33,101 nucleotides of DNA from positions 1 to 33,101 of the forward strand of contig DXFG01000263.1 of the NCBI GenBank assembly GCA_019114545.1, given 5' to 3'. Below the pieces are notes generated by a model. It saw only the letters and a program-made list of their open reading frames with translations, ran no database searches and was not told the DNA's origin. The DNA is from Candidatus Blautia pullistercoris (GTDB taxonomy: Bacteria > Bacillota > Clostridia > Lachnospirales > Lachnospiraceae). The position numbers were made by a program, and so were the translations under genes. Positions within the stretch are counted from its first letter, which is position 1; each line of letters begins with the position of its first letter. Of the stretch, positions 1-6,650 are shown piece after piece.

Positions 1-87
1 CGCATAGTCAAACTCTGCTGCCTGTCCGATCACGATAGGGCCGGAACCGATCATCAATACTTTTTTAATATCCGGATTTCTTGGCAT
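1..87 (-). CDS. carB: Carbamoyl-phosphate synthase large subunit, N-terminal fragment
   Basis: The reverse complement of the first 87 bases reads [20 protein letters not shown] and continues as GQAAEFDYA before the window ends. This is the typical start of CarB, with the glycine-rich turn of the first ATP-grasp half. CarB uses ammonia delivered by CarA, with bicarbonate and two ATP, to make carbamoyl phosphate for pyrimidine and arginine synthesis. Its ATG shares one base with the carA stop codon (TAATG), so the two genes are translationally coupled. Only 29 codons are visible and the rest lies outside the window. It is too short for the ORF track. Confidence 0.95.
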   Translation of the reverse strand, partial: MPRNPDIKKVLMIGSGPIVIGQAAEFDYA

Positions 88-1160
88 TACTCTGTCACCT
101 CCATCATTTTAATGAAACGGTCAAATAAGTATCCGGAGTCCTGAGGTCCGGGGCAGGCTTCCGGATGGAACTGTACGGTAAAAATATTTTTCCCTACATA
201 TTTCAGTCCTTCGTTGGTCTTATCATTTACGTTCTCAAAAGCCGGAACTGCGATCTTAGGATCCAGAGTCTCAGTATCCACCACATATCCATGGTTCTGA
301 GAAGAAATATAAACCCTTCCTGTCTCCAGATCTTTTACCGGATGGTTTCCGCCTCTGTGGCCGTATTTCATTTTCTTAGTATCTGCGCCGGTAGCCAGAG
401 CCATAAGCTGATGTCCCAGGCAGATGGCAAAAATAGGGGTCTGGGAATCATACAGCTTCCGGATCTCTTTAATGATCTGGGTACACTCTTTGGGATCTCC
501 AGGTCCGTTAGAAAGCATAATGCCGTCAGGCTGGTCCTTCAGGATCTCCTCCGCTTTAGTAAAAGCCGGATAAACAGTAACCTGGCAGCCTCTTTTATTT
601 AAAGATTCTGCGATATTTTCTTTGGCACCGAAGTCCATAAGCGCCACCTTCGGTCCATCTCCCTTAAGGATCGTTTTTTCCTCGCAGGTAACCTTCTCTA
701 CCACTTTTCCTGTTGTATAGGCATGAAGTTTCGGAATCACTTCCTCCAGTTTAAAATCCGGATTGGTGGTAATCATACCATTCATGGTTCCCTTCTCCCT
801 GAGGATTCTGGTAAGGGCCCTGGTATCGATTCCTGCAATACCTGGAATATCGTATCGTTTCAAAAAGTTCTGAATTGTATCTTCACAGCGGAAGTTGCTT
901 GGAATACGGGATAATTCTCTTACAATATACCCGTCGGGCCATGGTCTCAAAGATTCCTGGTCCTCATAGCAGATACCATAATTTCCAATCAATGGATATG
1001 TCATGCAGACTGCCTGTCCGGCATAAGAAGGGTCTGTAAGTACTTCCAGATAACCAGTCATAGAGGTGTTAAAAACAATCTCGCTGATGACTTCTCTCTT
1101 GCAGCCAATGCTGGTACCTGTGAAGACGGTCCCATCTTCCAGTATCAAAAATGCTTTCAT
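87..1160 (-). CDS. carA: Carbamoyl-phosphate synthase small (glutaminase) subunit
   Basis: CarA hydrolyses glutamine and channels ammonia to CarB. From the start chosen here the protein has 357 residues, the normal family size. Residues 1-140 form the small-chain N-terminal domain. The rest is a class I glutamine amidotransferase with the nucleophile in FAICLGHQ (Cys247) and the His/Glu pair in FHPEA (His332, Glu334). I chose the ATG at 1160 because [15 protein letters not shown] is the usual CarA beginning and AGGTG lies a few bases upstream. The same frame stays open to an ATG at 1271 that has a perfect AGGAGG five bases upstream, which would add 37 residues; the true start is therefore uncertain. 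The gene overlaps carB by one base and is served by the promoter near 1314-1342. Confidence 0.96.
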   Translation of the reverse strand: MKAFLILEDGTVFTGTSIGCKREVISEIVFNTSMTGYLEVLTDPSYAGQAVCMTYPLIGNYGICYEDQESLRPWPDGYIVRELSRIPSNFRCEDTIQNFLKRYDIPGIAGIDTRALTRILREKGTMNGMITTNPDFKLEEVIPKLHAYTTGKVVEKVTCEEKTILKGDGPKVALMDFGAKENIAESLNKRGCQVTVYPAFTKAEEILKDQPDGIMLSNGPGDPKECTQIIKEIRKLYDSQTPIFAICLGHQLMALATGADTKKMKYGHRGGNHPVKDLETGRVYISSQNHGYVVDTETLDPKIAVPAFENVNDKTNEGLKYVGKNIFTVQFHPEACPGPQDSGYLFDRFIKMMEVTE

Positions 1161-1313
1161 TCTTTCACCTGTCTCCCTTTCTGTTCTTTTCATCTTACTG
1201 CCAGGATCAAAGGTCTTGTATAAAACATCCTCCAAATCCATAAATCTGGGGACTGGAAATCCTCCTGGCATCCCGGCCTCCTAAAAAGCCCTAAAATTCC
1301 CCAAATTGTAAAA

Positions 1314-1342
1314 AGTGTATCATAACACACTATTTTTTTCAA
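1314..1342 (-). promoter_or_regulatory. Promoter of carAB
   Basis: Read on the minus strand: TTGAAA (1337-1342), a 17-base spacer, then TACACT (1314-1319) preceded by TGA, an extended -10. Transcription would start near 1307, about 36 bases before the upstream ATG at 1271. No terminator-antiterminator pair of the PyrR type was seen between the promoter and carA, although short RNA structures cannot be excluded by eye. Confidence 0.65.
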
Positions 1343-1387
1343 CCTTTTTTACAGAATCTATTGAGTAAAACTTTTTTTAATTTTTAC

Positions 1388-1416
1388 TTGACAATTTCAG
1401 ACAAATCCTTTAATAT
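1388..1416 (+). promoter_or_regulatory. Promoter of first tRNA-Leu
   Basis: A perfect TTGACA (1388-1393), a 17-base spacer and TAATAT (1411-1416) lie 39 bases before the tRNA. It is divergent from the carAB promoter. The AT-rich stretch 1321-1420 between tRNA and carA holds only these two promoters. Confidence 0.8.
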
Positions 1417-1455
1417 ATATTTTGCGCTTACGAAAACGCAAAACTTCATAAAGAT

Positions 1456-1539
1456 GCAGGAGTGGCGGAATTGGCAGACGCGCAGGCTTCAGGTGCCTGT
1501 GGTAGCAATATCGTGTGGGTTCAAGTCCCATCTCCTGCA
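1456..1539 (+). tRNA. tRNA-Leu (anticodon CAG), copy 1
   Basis: This 84-base class II tRNA has the 7-bp acceptor stem GCAGGAG/CTCCTGC with discriminator A. The anticodon stem CAGGC/GCCTG encloses loop TTCAGGT, giving anticodon CAG, which reads CUG leucine codons. A long variable arm and a T arm with TTCAAGT follow. The 3' CCA is not encoded, so it must be added after transcription. The sequence is identical to copy 2. It has its own promoter upstream and terminator downstream. Confidence 0.97.
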
Positions 1540-1544
1540 TGAAG

Positions 1545-1580
1545 AAAACCTCAGATGGAAAATATCTGAGGTTTTTTCTT
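1545..1580 (+). terminator. Terminator of first tRNA-Leu
   Basis: AAAACCTCAGAT pairs with ATCTGAGGTTTT around a 7-base loop and ends in a T run. It lies five bases after the tRNA, so this tRNA is a stand-alone transcription unit. Confidence 0.9.
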
Positions 1581-1684
1581 GTCTCTTATTGTCGTCGCAG
1601 CCAGACTTCTGACGATAAATTTTCTTATATTTTAATACATTTAGAAATTCAGAAATTATTTGAAAATAAAATTCAAATTTCCTG

Positions 1685-1713
1685 TTGACAAATCTCCGGT
1701 TATCGTGTATTAT
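1685..1713 (+). promoter_or_regulatory. Promoter of second tRNA-Leu
   Basis: A perfect TTGACA (1685-1690), a 17-base spacer and TATTAT (1708-1713). The tRNA begins about 110 bases after the -10 box, against 40 for copy 1. The intervening leader can form small stems such as GTGCTC-AGGAGCAC and CAAGC/GCTTG. Confidence 0.8.
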
Positions 1714-1822
1714 ATCTCTTGTGCTCAGGAGCACACAGTCAAAGACCCTTGCGGCAGTCGTCAAATGGTCATGCAAGCATGTCCGCTTGATTCGTTGCCC
1801 GCAGGAATAAAATATCAGAAAT

Positions 1823-1906
1823 GCAGGAGTGGCGGAATTGGCAGACGCGCAGGCTTCAGGTGCCTGTGGTAGCAATATCGTGTGGGTTCAAGTCCCATCT
1901 CCTGCA
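1823..1906 (+). tRNA. tRNA-Leu (anticodon CAG), copy 2
   Basis: Base-for-base identical to the tRNA at 1456-1539: 84 bases, acceptor GCAGGAG/CTCCTGC, anticodon CAG, long variable arm, no encoded CCA. Flanking sequence is unrelated to that of copy 1 apart from a base or two at each end, so the duplication covers only the tRNA itself or has been kept identical by gene conversion. Confidence 0.97.
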
Positions 1907-1921
1907 TCTTTTTTGTCTTTT

Positions 1922-1962
1922 ATCCGGTTACGGAAGTATGATTCTTCCATGACCGGATTTTT
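1922..1962 (+). terminator. Terminator of second tRNA-Leu
   Basis: ATCCGGT pairs with ACCGGAT, with an inner GGAAG/CTTCC stem, followed by TTTTTC. A T run (TCTTTTTTGTC) also sits directly after the tRNA. Confidence 0.8.
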
Positions 1963-1984
1963 CTTTATCTCCCAAAGTAAAAAA

Positions 1985-2042
1985 GAAACTGCCGCATTAA
2001 TCAACATCGAGAATATTAATCAATGCGGCAGCTGCTTTTTTA
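1985..2042. terminator. Bidirectional terminator between tRNA-Leu and clpX
   Basis: CTGCCGCATT (1989-1998) pairs with AATGCGGCAG (2022-2031), with a partly paired AT-rich interior. T-rich tails lie on both sides: CTTTTTT on the plus strand and TTTCTTTTTT on the minus strand. It can end both clpX transcription and any read-through from the tRNA. The core CTGCCGCATTAA recurs in the ptsH terminator near 21290. Confidence 0.85.
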
Positions 2043-2113
2043 TACTTTATATTGCCTTTTTGCCTGTCCTCACTGTACAAGGATCAGGATGTATCCGGCA
2101 GGCCGGTACAGAT

Positions 2114-3544
2114 TTAATTTCTTTCCTGCATCTCCAGCTGAGGCAGCTCCTGTCCTCTCAGCAAAATCTTGGGACCTCCTGTGTGCTGGATGTACTCTTT
2201 GGTAATGATCACTTCTCCGATACTGTCGTCTTTCGGTATCTCATACATGATATCCAGCATATATTCCTCCAGGATGGCCCGCAGCGCTCTGGCACCGGTG
2301 TGTTTCTCCATGGACATATCCGCAATAGCCTCCAGGGCTCCCTGTTCAAACTCCAGTTTTACTTCATCCATGGCCAAAAGCTTCTGGTACTGCTTTAAAA
2401 TGGCATTTTTCGGCTCCTTGAGAATTTCTACCAGCATATCTCTTGTTAGGCCTTTTAAGGCAAAAATCACAGGCAGACGTCCCAGAAACTCCGGGATCAT
2501 GCCAAACTTTCTCAGATCATCTACCGTTACCTTTTCCAGAAGACTGTCGTCATGATCATATTTATCTTTCAGATCTGCCTGGAATCCGATAGAAGCTGTC
2601 TTATTCAGACGCTCCTTTACAATCTCCTCCAGATCCGGGAACGCGCCGCCGCAGATAAACAGAATATTTCTGGTATCTACTGTAGTAAGAGGGACCATGG
2701 CATTCTTGCTGTTGGCACCTACCGGGACCTCGATCTCACTGCCTTCCAGAAGCTTCAGCATTCCCTGCTGGACCGCCTCCCCGCTCACATCTCTCTGGTT
2801 GGTATTTTTCTTTTTGGCGATCTTGTCTATTTCATCTATGAAGATAATTCCATGCTCTGCCTTCTCCACATCATTGTCTGCAGCAGCCAGCAGTTTGCTG
2901 ACCACACTTTCAATATCGTCTCCGATATATCCCGCTTCCGTCAGAGATGTGGCATCGGTAATTGCCAGAGGCACATCCAGAAGCCTTGCAAGGGTCTTTA
3001 CCATATAAGTCTTGCCGCTTCCGGTAGGACCGATCATAAGCATGTTGGATTTCTCGATCTCCACATCATCGGTATTTTCTGCAAAAACTCTTTTATAATG
3101 ATTATAGACAGCCACAGACATTACTTTCTTCGCATGTTCCTGTCCGATCACATACTCGTCCAGACTGGCTTTAATCTTATGCGGAGCAGGAATACTTTTG
3201 ATATCAAATACCTTTGGCGCTACTTTTTCCTTGGGCTTCTCCTGTCTCTTTTTCACTTTTTGTCTGTTGGGGATCTGATTCTGAAGGGAACTCAAGTCGA
3301 TCATGCTGATATTGGGCATGTTTGGTATATTTTTCATCAGCTCATCATAATTGATATTGCTGTTATTCATAGTATCAAAGCTTCGCTGCATACAGTCTGT
3401 GCAGATATGGATATTATTGGGAAGATCGATCATCTTTCCGGCTTTGCTCTCCGGCCGTCTGCACATAAAACAAATTTTTTCATAAGAATCCTTATTTTTC
3501 TTATCAGAAGAAGTGGTTTCTAAATATTCTTTATCATCTGACAT
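2114..3544 (-). CDS. clpX: ClpX-type AAA+ unfoldase lacking the RKH loop
   Basis: ClpX hexamers unfold substrates and thread them into the ClpP protease. From the ATG at 3544 (476 residues) the order is: zinc-binding domain with Cys25, Cys28, Cys48 and Cys51; a Met/Asn-rich linker and basic stretch to about 120; Walker A GPTGSGKT (172-179); pore loop GYIG (205-208); Walker B IIFIDEID; ClpP-contact IGF loop (319-321); sensor II GARALR (417-422). The IGF tripeptide argues that it works with ClpP. Two things are unusual: the protein is some 50 residues longer than typical ClpX, mostly in the linker, and the family's PPQGGRKHP pore element is replaced by VGANSKNAMVP. It is not next to clpP or tig. 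The ORF track start is a TTG at 3571; the ATG is preferred, although its ribosome site (GAGAG) is weak. It may be a second, specialised ClpX. Confidence 0.9.
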   Translation of the reverse strand: MSDDKEYLETTSSDKKNKDSYEKICFMCRRPESKAGKMIDLPNNIHICTDCMQRSFDTMNNSNINYDELMKNIPNMPNISMIDLSSLQNQIPNRQKVKKRQEKPKEKVAPKVFDIKSIPAPHKIKASLDEYVIGQEHAKKVMSVAVYNHYKRVFAENTDDVEIEKSNMLMIGPTGSGKTYMVKTLARLLDVPLAITDATSLTEAGYIGDDIESVVSKLLAAADNDVEKAEHGIIFIDEIDKIAKKKNTNQRDVSGEAVQQGMLKLLEGSEIEVPVGANSKNAMVPLTTVDTRNILFICGGAFPDLEEIVKERLNKTASIGFQADLKDKYDHDDSLLEKVTVDDLRKFGMIPEFLGRLPVIFALKGLTRDMLVEILKEPKNAILKQYQKLLAMDEVKLEFEQGALEAIADMSMEKHTGARALRAILEEYMLDIMYEIPKDDSIGEVIITKEYIQHTGGPKILLRGQELPQLEMQERN

Positions 3545-3605
3545 ATCCGTTCTCTCTCTTTCCTCTATCAAATCTATCCTGATATTTAAACTATTTGACT
3601 CCAGT

Positions 3606-3634
3606 ATCTTATCATAAATCTATCGGCCTAACAA
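3606..3634 (-). promoter_or_regulatory. Promoter of clpX
   Basis: On the minus strand: TTGTTA (3629-3634), a 17-base spacer and TAAGAT (3606-3611) preceded by TGA, an extended -10. It lies just after the htrA terminator, so clpX is probably transcribed alone. No CtsR-type direct repeat was recognised. Confidence 0.6.
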
Positions 3635-3651
3635 GTAAACTTTTTATAAAT

Positions 3652-3706
3652 AGGAACAGGCAGTGTCCCGAAACTCTGATATGTTCCGGCCGCTGCCTGC
3701 TCTTTT
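3652..3706. terminator. Terminator downstream of htrA
   Basis: CAGGCAG (3657-3663) pairs with CTGCCTG (3693-3699) around a long GC-rich interior that can pair further (GGAACA with TGTTCC). The plus side ends in CTCTTTTTC. On the minus side, where htrA is read, the tail TTCCTATTTAT is weaker. Confidence 0.6.
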
Positions 3707-3739
3707 TCGTTTAGCTGTCCTTATTCGTTTCGTTATTGG

Positions 3740-5446
3740 TTATTGCCCGCTCTGGGAAGAACTCTGGGCATCGCTTTTTGCTCCCAGGGTAACCGTCAGG
3801 GTCTGTTCCTGATACTGGCCGCCTTCAGCCCTGGCCACAACAACCTCTACCTGCTCACCAGCCCTATAATAAGACAGCTGGTTGGTAAGATTATCGTAGG
3901 TCTGTACCGTAGTACCGTCAAACTGCTGGATAATATCTCCACTCTGGATACCTGCCTGGTCTGCAGGACCGCCTTCTTCTACGTCACGGACAAAAACGCC
4001 TACCGGCATGTTATACATTTCTTCTGTATTGCTGGAAACATCCAGACATGTAATTCCCAGATAAGCCGCCTGGCTTTCGTCTTCTACTTTCTCTCTGGTC
4101 TCTTTACTCATCAGTTCTTCAAGGATCGGTTCCGCACGGCTGATCGGAATCGCAAATCCCATACCCTCTACAGAACTGGAAGCAATCTTGGAAGAATTAA
4201 TTCCTACAACTTCTCCATTCATATTCAGAAGAGCTCCACCGCTGTTTCCTGGATTGATAGCTGCGTCTGTCTGGATAAATGTGCCATTCACATCCTCTGA
4301 ATTTACCTGTTTATTCAGAGCACTTACATACCCGGAAGTTACCGACTGGCCATATCCCAGAGCATTTCCGATAGCAACTACCTGCTCGCCAACTATCAGA
4401 TCATCCGAGCTTCCCAGGTTTGCCACTGTGATCTCATTGCGGACATCTTCCGGTATATCGGAAATATTTACGGAAACCACCGCAAGATCATTGTCTACAT
4501 CTGTACCTTTTATCTGTGCAGCTACTGCAGTACCGCCTTCCAGGTCAGCGCTTGTATCGCCTGACTGGGAACTGGTATTTGTTACGTCACTTGAGGATCC
4601 GGCTGCCGTACCGTCCTGATTGGTAAAGCAAACGCTCAGGCTGGTAGCTCCCTCTACCACATGATTGTTGGTTGCGATGAGAAGTTCTGTATCATTCTGT
4701 CCTACAATAATACCGGATCCGCTGCTCTCCTGTTCCTGGGTCTGGCCTTCGCCGCCGTATCCGAAAAAGTATCCATAATAATTAGGAATCTCCTGTACGC
4801 TGATACTTGTAATGGCTACGATCGATGGCATAACATTGGCAGCCACCTGAGAAACCGTTCCCTGGCCTGACGTTCCGCTGTCAGAAGAAGTACTGCTGCT
4901 GTCTGTATTGGTCAACTGGGCCTGGGCGATCTGGGTGGTTTCTTCCGGCATTAACTGGCCGCCTACATAATTTACGCCCTGGAACACAACACCTGCCACC
5001 AAGCCGAACACTGCTGCACAGGCTGCTGCAAATCCAAGTTTTCTTGCAGTGCCGGAACCATTTCCTTTTTTCTTCTTTTCTTTCCGTTCCGGAGAAATGG
5101 GAGATGCAAACTGGTAAGAACTATATTTGTTTTTTTCACTTCCCGCTTTTTCTTTCTCCGGATCAGCGGCAGACTTTTCTGTAAATCCGCCGGCGCTTTC
5201 TCTTCTGGGCTCAGAGGCCTTCCGATAAGTATGGGCGTAATAAGGGTTCTCCTCGCTGGGCGCTTCCTGAGGCTCCTGGCTGGTCTGCCGGGGTTCTTCT
5301 GCCTTTTTCTCTGTCTCCTCCGGATTTCTCATAACAAAAGATTCTCCTTTTGTATAAGCGTCATCTCTGGAATTTCCCATAGAATTTTCCGCTCCCTTTT
5401 CCGGTTCATTATCTGTATCATTTATATTTTTAAATTCATCACTCAT
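3740..5446 (-). CDS. htrA: Membrane-anchored HtrA/DegP-type serine protease
   Basis: HtrA proteases degrade or refold damaged exported proteins at the outer face of the membrane. The 568-residue protein has a long charged, disordered cytoplasmic segment (1-135), one membrane helix (about 137-160), a Ser/Thr/Gln-rich linker, a trypsin-like domain with His262 (TNNHVV), Asp320 (NDLAVV) and Ser402 (NPGNSGGAL), and a C-terminal PDZ domain (about 465-560). A low-complexity insert (about 279-306, rich in Ser, Thr and Asp) separates His from Asp. The ATG at 5446 follows AAAGGA at reasonable spacing. Upstream, TTGACT with a 16-base spacer and TAAAAA is a weak promoter candidate. The gene is bounded by a terminator downstream and is probably monocistronic, although the GT2 gene upstream lacks a clear terminator. 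Confidence 0.95.
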   Translation of the reverse strand: MSDEFKNINDTDNEPEKGAENSMGNSRDDAYTKGESFVMRNPEETEKKAEEPRQTSQEPQEAPSEENPYYAHTYRKASEPRRESAGGFTEKSAADPEKEKAGSEKNKYSSYQFASPISPERKEKKKKGNGSGTARKLGFAAACAAVFGLVAGVVFQGVNYVGGQLMPEETTQIAQAQLTNTDSSSTSSDSGTSGQGTVSQVAANVMPSIVAITSISVQEIPNYYGYFFGYGGEGQTQEQESSGSGIIVGQNDTELLIATNNHVVEGATSLSVCFTNQDGTAAGSSSDVTNTSSQSGDTSADLEGGTAVAAQIKGTDVDNDLAVVSVNISDIPEDVRNEITVANLGSSDDLIVGEQVVAIGNALGYGQSVTSGYVSALNKQVNSEDVNGTFIQTDAAINPGNSGGALLNMNGEVVGINSSKIASSSVEGMGFAIPISRAEPILEELMSKETREKVEDESQAAYLGITCLDVSSNTEEMYNMPVGVFVRDVEEGGPADQAGIQSGDIIQQFDGTTVQTYDNLTNQLSYYRAGEQVEVVVARAEGGQYQEQTLTVTLGAKSDAQSSSQSGQ

Positions 5447-5553
5447 ATTCTATGCATCCTTTCCTCAATTAAGCTCTTTTTCTTTTTTACATGACTAAGT
5501 CTATCAGTCAATTGTGTTCAAATTGTGATGAAAAAACAAAGAAAAAGTGAAAT

Positions 5554-6471
5554 TCAATTCCTGTTTTTCCAATAACCGGGATTCATGGTACATTTCATGA
5601 TCAGCGTCTTTGGCAGCCTTTTATAGCTTTTCCCCAGCCGATATCCCAGGAATTTAAAACCACTGCTCATGATAAGAGAAGGGATGAGCCGGAACTTTCT
5701 TTTTTTCATCAGATATCCTGCCGTATTTTTTACCAGCCGAAGCCCCTCTCCTTCTGAGGGAACGCCTTTAAAGATTTCCGGATGATCTGCCTGAGACACT
5801 GCCAGATCAAAGTTTCTCCGGAATTGCTGCCCCCATGTATAATTATGAGAGTGGATCACTCTGGCATCCGCTGCATAGAAAACAGCATAGCCCTTTTTCA
5901 CCATATTTCCGGCCATGACCATATCTTCATTAAAAATAGCAGGAAAAGAAAATCCCCCCATTTCTTCATAAACTTTTTTCCGGTATGCCGCACATACATT
6001 GGAACAGAAATAAGTTTTGATCCCCAATTCCGGCAGATCTTCTTTTGTCTTTTTCCTGCTTTCTCCGGGATAATTAAAGGACCGGGTATAGCTTTCAATG
6101 AGACGGCAGTCTTTATCGGGAAGCTGTCTTCCATATACCGCTCCGATCTGTGGATCTTTAAAAGGCTTCAGAAGATGTTCCAGGGTATATCTGTCGGCCG
6201 GCACTGCATCCTGGGTAAAATAAACCAGAAATTCACTGTCTGTCATCCCGGCCGCCTGAGCTCTGGTTTTTCCGTGATCAAATTCCTCCTTGGTAATATG
6301 GAATACTTTTGCTCCTTTCACCCCGCCGATCATAGAATCCTTCCAAAACTTTTTCTCTGTGTTCATGATGATAACCTGATCCGGTAAAAGTGTCTGCTTT
6401 TTCAGACTTTCCATCAGCCCGGAAAACTTTTCTCCCGGTTTATATGTGGGCACTATCACAGTAACGCTCAT
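5554..6471 (-). CDS. GT2 glycosyltransferase, rhamnosyltransferase-like
   Basis: A 305-residue GT-A fold enzyme beginning VTVIVPTYKPG, which binds the nucleotide sugar. TQDA (about 86-89) occupies the DXD position and NED (181-183), in GGFSFPAIFNEDMVM, the acceptor/base region. The C-terminal part has a basic helix and no clear membrane segment. The overall pattern resembles bacterial rhamnosyltransferases that build cell-wall or O-antigen rhamnan, but donor and linkage cannot be read from sequence. The ATG follows AAAGGAG. A terminator separates it from the LCP gene upstream and no good promoter was found in between, so expression may depend on read-through. Confidence 0.85.
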   Translation of the reverse strand: MSVTVIVPTYKPGEKFSGLMESLKKQTLLPDQVIIMNTEKKFWKDSMIGGVKGAKVFHITKEEFDHGKTRAQAAGMTDSEFLVYFTQDAVPADRYTLEHLLKPFKDPQIGAVYGRQLPDKDCRLIESYTRSFNYPGESRKKTKEDLPELGIKTYFCSNVCAAYRKKVYEEMGGFSFPAIFNEDMVMAGNMVKKGYAVFYAADARVIHSHNYTWGQQFRRNFDLAVSQADHPEIFKGVPSEGEGLRLVKNTAGYLMKKRKFRLIPSLIMSSGFKFLGYRLGKSYKRLPKTLIMKCTMNPGYWKNRN

Positions 6472-6580
6472 AAATTTTCTCCTTTAAAATTCTTTCACTG
6501 TCCGTTGCCGGTCGGATGCCCGCCTGTGCAAGCAGGGTGGCCGCCCGGCCGTCGTATTGCGCAAAAAGAACAGGAAGCAT
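6440..6580 (-). CDS. Possible 46-residue small ORF ahead of the GT2 gene
   Basis: An ORF not in the track starts at an ATG in the loop of the LCP terminator, reads MLPVLFAQYDGRAATLLAQA then GIRPATDSERILKEKIYERYCDSAHI, and overlaps the GT2 start by 32 bases in another frame. Its middle is much more GC-rich than its surroundings and most of those codons end in G or C. AGGAAG in the hairpin arm lies ten bases before the ATG. I do not recognise the peptide. It could be a remnant of a lost gene, a coupled leader peptide, or chance. Confidence 0.25.
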   Translation of the reverse strand: MLPVLFAQYDGRAATLLAQAGIRPATDSERILKEKIYERYCDSAHI

Positions 6581-6605
6581 ATTTAAACAACTTCCTGTTC
6601 TTTTT
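6563..6605. terminator. Bidirectional terminator after the LCP gene
   Basis: AAAAAGAACAGGAAG (6563-6577) is perfectly complementary to CTTCCTGTTCTTTTT (6591-6605) around a 13-base loop. T runs are present in both directions. It closes the unit containing the LCP gene. Confidence 0.92.
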
Positions 6606-6650
6606 AAAGGGAATTATGCAGACCTCCGTGCAGAAAACAGAAAGTCCTGC

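Noticed and set aside
1161-1313. PyrR-type attenuator before carA
   Set aside because: No terminator with a T run and no competing stem was found in the leader.
1361-1875. Overlapping ORFs in the tRNA-Leu region on both strands
   Set aside because: They read through the tRNAs and terminators, have no ribosome site and resemble no protein. Such artefacts are common over tRNA genes.
1456-1906. Duplicated tRNA as the ends of an integrated mobile element
   Set aside because: The repeat is the whole tRNA, not just its 3' end, and only 283 bases lie between copies with no integrase or phage gene.
2552-3523. Plus-strand 323-aa ORF opposite clpX
   Set aside because: It is the antisense shadow of a well-supported gene, with His/Ile/Cys-rich composition and no ribosome site. 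The same applies to the long plus-strand ORFs at 9562-10785, 11159-12217 and 27756-29135.
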